DNA of 64,000 bases from Notamacropus eugenii (taxonomy: Eukaryota; Chordata; Mammalia; Diprotodontia; Macropodidae), in contig NC_092878.1 of the NCBI RefSeq assembly GCF_028372415.1, positions 3,747,501-3,811,500 on the forward strand, written 5' to 3'. Below the pieces are notes generated by a model. That model saw only the letters and a list, made by a program, of their open reading frames with translations, had not been told where the DNA came from and made no database searches. Position numbers and translations under genes: made by a program. Below are positions 59,370 to 64,000 of the stretch, piece by piece; position 1 is the first letter of the stretch; each line of letters opens with the position of its first letter.

Positions 59370-59700
59370 TGGAGACTCCAGATCATAGAATGGAAGGACA
59401 TCTAATACAATCCCCTAACCATCTGATAGATAAAGAAACCGATACTCAAAGAGATCTAGCAAGCTAAGCGAGGTCCCTCTGGCAGAAAGAGCAGTGCCTG
59501 GTCCTGAACTCTGGTCCTGGGACTCGAGCCCCATATCTCTTTCCACTCTACCAAGACTGGGAGTCTGGGTTTGAATCGTGGATCTCTCTGCTAACCTGTG
59601 TGATGGTAGGGCCAGTCACTTACTGCCCTGGACCTCCCTTTCTTCACCTGTAAAATGAGAAAGCTGAACTAATTCCCCTCTAAATATATGCTCCTACAAC
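59370..59700. mobile_element. Two adjoining MIR-like repeats
   Basis: 59370-59540 belongs to the family seen at 12131 and 61090 (tagataaagaaaccgatact, gaactctggtcctgggactc). 59545-59700 is a plus-strand MIR (tgggagtctgggtttgaatc, ttcacctgtaaaatgagaaa). Confidence 0.65.
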
Positions 59701-61085
59701 CATGGTTTAAGAAGTGTATTCATTAATTTGTCTGACTGTATAGAATACAAAAGGTAAAACGATGGTCAACCATTATATCTCCAAAAGCATAAAGCAAGTT
59801 CTCCTCATTTGAAAACTGAGAGAAGCCGGATCAAAGAGGGGCAAACAGTGTCCGTGCCCCCAAAACATGACCAAGAAAATCTGTCTTCTTCTGGGCAGAA
59901 GAAAACTAACTTTCAGCTCCAAATGAAATCAAGTACCTGAGACAATACAAATTGCCCTTCTCAGTTCAAAAACGGAGGGCTGAGATGATTCATGGAGGCA
60001 AAAGAAGGCTACAAAACTGCTCTGTACCAGTTTTTCTAGGCTACAAAGCCACTTAACTCATAACCTTTGCTGGACCAGTATTTGAAATGGGTTCCATAAA
60101 AAATTTGTCATTCAACTTCCTCAATAACTTAGGAAACCATATGGTAGTAAATCTCTAATTTCAACAAGTGTCAAAACGGATATTAAATATGTGAACGTAT
60201 TTCTCAAGTAAAACCAAAACAATTCTTTTCAAGAAGGGATTGAAGTAACCATTAAGTAGTGGTGAGGATGTAACTGTCTTAGCTTCAAATTCATTTTGTT
60301 TTGTCAATCAATTCTGCTTTAACATTTAACAATTCTTATAAAATCTTACATGCCTTTTGTTTATTTTTTAAAAAATCAGTTATAATTCAGGCATATTTTT
60401 TCCTTCATTAAGTCAACTTTGTGGTACATAATTAAAATTTTCCAATAAAAAGTCAAACTCCATTGTGAATTTTTCATCTCTCTGTGGACCTTTGAATTCA
60501 TTGTTAAATAAGCTTCTCTTCAAGGTGGTAAAAGGCTATCCGAAAAAATATGGAAAATACTTGCCCTTCTCTAATTTTTATTTTCTTTCTACTAGGGTCA
60601 TAAAACAGGTCTGCTTAGGTTTTGCATTTGTGGGAGATCTCTTCTCCATTTGGTCTACCCAGGAATTAGTCAATCCTATGCAACTCCAAAACGATTCTGC
60701 TTCTTTAGGCCTTGTTCCTGTACTGTGGTCTCATCTCAGTCCTGGGGTAACTCAGTCTTTCCAACAAGAGCGCCACCAAAGAGAACGAACTTAAGCCACA
60801 CAACTGGGATCGTTTCCACTTCTGATTTTAAGACCCAAGTTTCAGCCTGGAGACTGAAGGAAGCTGAGGCTAGTTAACAAAGATGGCAGGGCCACCACCT
60901 GTGGGGGTGCTGCATTTCCAGAGGGATCTAGAAATCCTTCCCACTATCCATTGCTGCAAGGAGGATGGCAGCATTCAAAATGAACAGCAAAGAAAGGAAC
61001 ATGTTTGTACAACATGTGCCAAAGGTAGACTATGAATTTCCAATGTCTGCGGCAGGCTAGTGGGGCACAGTCTGGGCTAGGGCCT
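59701..61085. other. GALK2 intron, no gene seen
   Basis: No repeat or exon was recognised on either strand. Confidence 0.4.
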
Positions 61086-61089
61086 TCAG

Positions 61090-61282
61090 GGCAGACTGGT
61101 TAGGGGACCATAGGTTTGTAGAGTTGAGAGAGACCTAAGAGATCATCTGGTCCAGCCCCCTTCTTTTACAGATGAAAACTAAGGAACAGAGATGTTAAGC
61201 TCATGAAGGTGATCTAGTGGAAGAGGCAGGATGGGAACCCAGGTCTTCTGACATAAGACCCAATGTTTTTTCCATGAGACCA
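61090..61282. mobile_element. Old MIR-like repeat
   Basis: agagatcatctggtccagcc, then cttcttttacagatgaaaac, then gggaacccaggtcttctgac. Confidence 0.65.
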
Positions 61283-62045
61283 GGGGCTCTTAACCTTGAG
61301 TCGAAGAACTTTTAAAAAAAATCTTATGTGTATTTCAATATAATTGGTTTCCTTTGTAATTCTATGTTATTTTATGTATTCACACATATAAAAAGATTTT
61401 TTTTTTTCAGAAGGGGTTGTAAGGCTAATGAGATTAAGGATCTTCCCCACTCATTAATGGGCCTGCCCATTAAGGGGAGTTTGATTAGAGGAGATTTGTA
61501 GGAAAGCCTACACCTTTTGCTAAGGAGGCACTGGTTCTCAAGGGCTGTGATGCCCTCTGGCTCTGAAAAATGTATAAATACTCTGAGGTGAGATTTTATT
61601 TTGGGGCTTACTCATCAGAAATGTTTGTTTGGGCTGTCAAGACTCTGGGCAGCTGCTAAGGAGCCCCCTGGCTTTGAAAACTCAGATGTTGCTGCTTCTC
61701 TCTCAGGTAACTGTGTTCGAATGGAATGGTCGGACAGATGGAGCTGTCCATCTGTCATGGATATGCTGCTTGTGGTCAGGCCGCTGGAAGCCTGCCAGTG
61801 ATCATTTCTCTGTATTTTCTCTGAAGTGCAGGGCGTTGACTTCTCCCCTGAAAAAAGTGAATGATGATATGTATTTGATTAAAGTGACTGCTGACCCCTC
61901 AAAAGTTGCCTTTCCTTTTAGAAATGCAGATCTAAGAACCTGTGATAGCAGGCCCTCCTATGTATGTTGGGGCGTTTGCTCTTATAGGGGTCCGCAGGTT
62001 TCAGCAGAAGGCCTCACCTTCATCAGACTTCACCAGAGTCCTCGA
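61283..62045. mobile_element. hAT-type DNA transposon, split by an LTR
   Basis: It starts aggggctcttaaccttgagt, contains gtatttcaatataattggtt, and after the LTR resumes with ggggtccgcaggtttcagca and cttcaccagagtcc. It is the same family as the pieces at 13.8 and 46.5 kb. Confidence 0.6.
61418..61986 (+). mobile_element. Solo LTR, family Y (probable ERVL-class), second copy
   Basis: A 569-base solo LTR that starts tgtaaggctaatgagattaa and matches the copy at 23727 over most of its length (cattaatgggcctgcccatt, ctcaaaagttgcctttcctt). A perfect 5-base duplication ggggt lies at 61413-61417 and 61987-61991. TATA-like tataaata is near 61573. Confidence 0.75.
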
Positions 62046-62149
62046 TACAGAAAAGGCTAAGAGCCTTTGTCTCAGACAATGACCAGGGAGGAGGCTGGTG
62101 CAGAATAGTGAGAGAATAATGCCTTGAGGAGCCTTTTCTTACTTTAGAG

Positions 62150-62455
62150 TATTGGACTTGTGGCTGGAAAGACTGGACTTCGGAGCTGCCAGGTTCCCTG
62201 CCGTATGTGTAAATATGAACACATGACTTAACCTCTTTGATTTGCAGTTTCCTCACAATAATACTTGCCCTTCCTCTCAAACAAGATTATGAAGGAAAGT
62301 GATTTGTAAATTATAAAGCTTAATTCCCCGCATGTCAGTTCTTACTGTGACCAATCTGCCTTCTCCTTCTCTACCTGTCTTTCTGTCCCTAATGCCTACC
62401 ACAGTACCTTGCACATAGTAGGGACACCATAAATAGTTCCTGTTAAATGAATCTT
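62150..62455 (+). mobile_element. MIR followed by an L2 3' end
   Basis: gacttgtggctggaaagact and acatgacttaacctctttga mark the MIR. ctaatgcctaccacagtacc and cttgcacatagtagggacac mark the L2 3' end. Confidence 0.65.
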
Positions 62456-63390
62456 TCTTTTTCATTTCTTCACAATCCTTTCATCTTCCTCACAATCTCC
62501 TCCCAATTATATATTAAATGATATGCTAAGTGCCCTGAGTTTTTTTTAAAAAGTGTTTGCTGCAGCCTGCCTCTTTCACATGTGATACAAATTCCCCTAC
62601 AGGACATGTGTTTTGTCACTCAACCCCTCACTGCTTTTCTACTCTGCAAGTGTGTCTGACACTCATGTCTCTTCTCTGAGAAACATCTGATGTGTGTTCA
62701 GGCTATACATACCAGGGCGCTGAGCTATCACTGACTGATGACCATGGTGACAGCAATGAGGCCATTAGCTCCCCCAGAAATAAAAGCACCAGAGGGCCAA
62801 GTCCAGGCAAAGCTATCAGACCCTGGACAGTAAGTCCTTATAGGTTCACCAGAAGAGAGAGTTAAAAACTCATTTTGGTACGCAGTAATCGGTTTTCCAA
62901 CCAAAAAATAATGGAAAGGAACAACTTTCTCCCTTTTTTTAAAAACATTTTTTATTTCTCTTTTTCTTAACACTGTTCATTTTTTTCTAAAGAAAATCAC
63001 TCCTTTTCCTCCAGTTAGTTTTATGGTTTTCAACTTCCATGCTTTAAAAAGTGCAGGGGGGCATTTTCTAAACCCCCTTCTCTAGCAAAGGCCTCGTTCA
63101 CTTCCAAATCACTACCAACAGCGTGTGATACTGGTAACAGTGGCTGTTATATTATAACAGATGCCTAATAAACGCCTACTGATGACTAATTGATTCATCC
63201 TACAAAGGTCAGGAAAAGTTAAAAGAAACGTACATTTGTAGATATCGTCTGTAGATACACCTCATTTGTAACTCAGGGAAGTTTCATTTTTATATTTTTC
63301 TAAAGGGAAATGGAGGGGAAAAAATCTCAAGACTAGGTTGGAAAGATCTTGGTTTTTCTTGTTTCTGAGTGACAGAACTCAATCCATAAG
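62456..63390. other. GALK2 intron, no gene seen
   Basis: No repeat or exon was recognised with confidence. Confidence 0.4.
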
Positions 63391-63560
63391 TATTGCTTCT
63401 GAGTGGGCTACAGGTCAGGCACTGTGCTAGGCACTGCAGATACAGACAATAATGGAAAAGTCCCTGCTCTCAAGGACCACATCTTCTGTAAGGGGAAACA
63501 ACACGTACACATATGAGTAAATGCAAAACATATATGAAGTTATACGGCAAGCGTGACTAC
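63391..63560 (-). mobile_element. L2 3' end fragment
   Basis: ggtcaggcactgtgctaggc, then actgcagatacagacaataa, then ctctcaaggaccacatcttc, the antisense L2 3' terminus. Confidence 0.65.
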
Positions 63561-64000
63561 TGTTCTCAGAAGAGAGAACCTCGGCAGTTGTAGTGGGGAA
63601 ACCAACTCTGCTTAGACCATTTCTAAAACTACCAACTACTCAACTCTGTTTCATTAGAAACAAAAAGATATAAACCTTTCCTCACCCCTGCGCCACCTGA
63701 TCTGTCCAACTGAAGGAATGGGCAAAGTCTTTCACATCTTTTCTACAAGAACTGAAATTACTTGTCTCATCCCATTCCTATGCCCTCCGCAGTTTCACAA
63801 AATAGTCCTTACAATAAAACAAACTCCAGAAGCTTCTTCGGAAATTAAAGAACAAACACTGACGTCAGCAGAAGGGCTCATTAACACTGGGCAAATTCTC
63901 TCAACAGGTTGTGTGACACATATGGTTTATGAGCATCAGATGCATTCAGTTTAATCTTTCCATGCCGGCTCTGTGGCAATGGACAAGGCAAACCACCGGC
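63561..64000. other. GALK2 intron, no gene seen
   Basis: The 78-codon plus frame at 63718 has no recognised homology. Confidence 0.4.

Noticed and set aside
62700-62830. Plus-strand segment ending in a GTAAGT donor, possible exon
   Set aside because: No acceptor of quality and no recognisable peptide; the plus-strand gene ends at 53.6 kb.
54423-64000. Penultimate GALK2 exon
   Set aside because: I looked for the reverse complement of the DMYECSCPELDQLVDIC region and found no match; the exon is likely beyond 64000.
1-64000. CRISPR arrays, phage, toxin-antitoxin or other bacterial systems
   Set aside because: The window is plainly mammalian; the only regular repeats are microsatellites and interspersed elements.

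Overview
This is nuclear DNA of a mammal, almost certainly a marsupial. It carries long stretches of L1, several L1-derived ORF1-only elements (HAL1 type), L2 and MIR remnants, an RTE element of the kind common in opossum, and tRNA-type SINEs whose head reads gggcagctaggtgg, which are typical of marsupials. The species cannot be fixed from this sequence alone. Nothing bacterial or viral-genomic is present. No tRNA, rRNA or CRISPR array was seen, and most open reading frames are chance frames or retrotransposon remnants.

Host genes occupy a small part of the window. On the minus strand lies the last coding exon of GALK2 (N-acetylgalactosamine kinase), 54215-54422; the rest of the window to 64000 is GALK2 intron. 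On the plus strand, converging on it, are the last exons of a gene that synteny and splice phases point to as FAM227B: 46390-46459, 47535-47642, a probable optional exon at 47802-47903, 48748-48817, and the stop-bearing exon 53494-53637. Their poly(A) signals (53828-53833 on plus, 53907-53912 on minus) lie about 75 bases apart, so the two genes meet tail to tail. Positions 1-46389 are probably FAM227B intron; no further exon was recognised there.

The rest is a layered record of transposition. 1-4.6 kb: simple repeats, an antisense HAL1/L1 copy split by a sense L1 ORF2 fragment, SINEs. 5-9 kb: mostly unique sequence with two (CT)n/(CA)n arrays. 9.3-11.2 kb: an old L2. 11.2-18.7 kb: SINEs, old repeats, and a hAT MITE with target-site duplication inside L2. 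18.7-25.2 kb: an antisense L1 cut by a SINE/RTE pair and by two solo LTRs, one of which holds another LTR. 26.3-29.1 and 31.6-34.5 kb: two full-length sense HAL1 elements. 30.5-43.4 kb: a second antisense L1 holding the second HAL1, a SINE and an antisense HAL1, which holds a sense HAL1, which holds a young ERV2-type solo LTR. 48.9-51.9 kb: another full-length HAL1 inside the last FAM227B intron. 55.0-56.2 kb: an RTE reverse-transcriptase tail in the GALK2 intron. 61.3-62.1 kb: another solo LTR inside a DNA transposon.

The most interesting points are the four-level nest at 30.5-43.4 kb, the cluster of HAL1 elements with shared 5' and 3' motifs, the candidate optional FAM227B exon, and the very close convergent 3' ends of the two genes.
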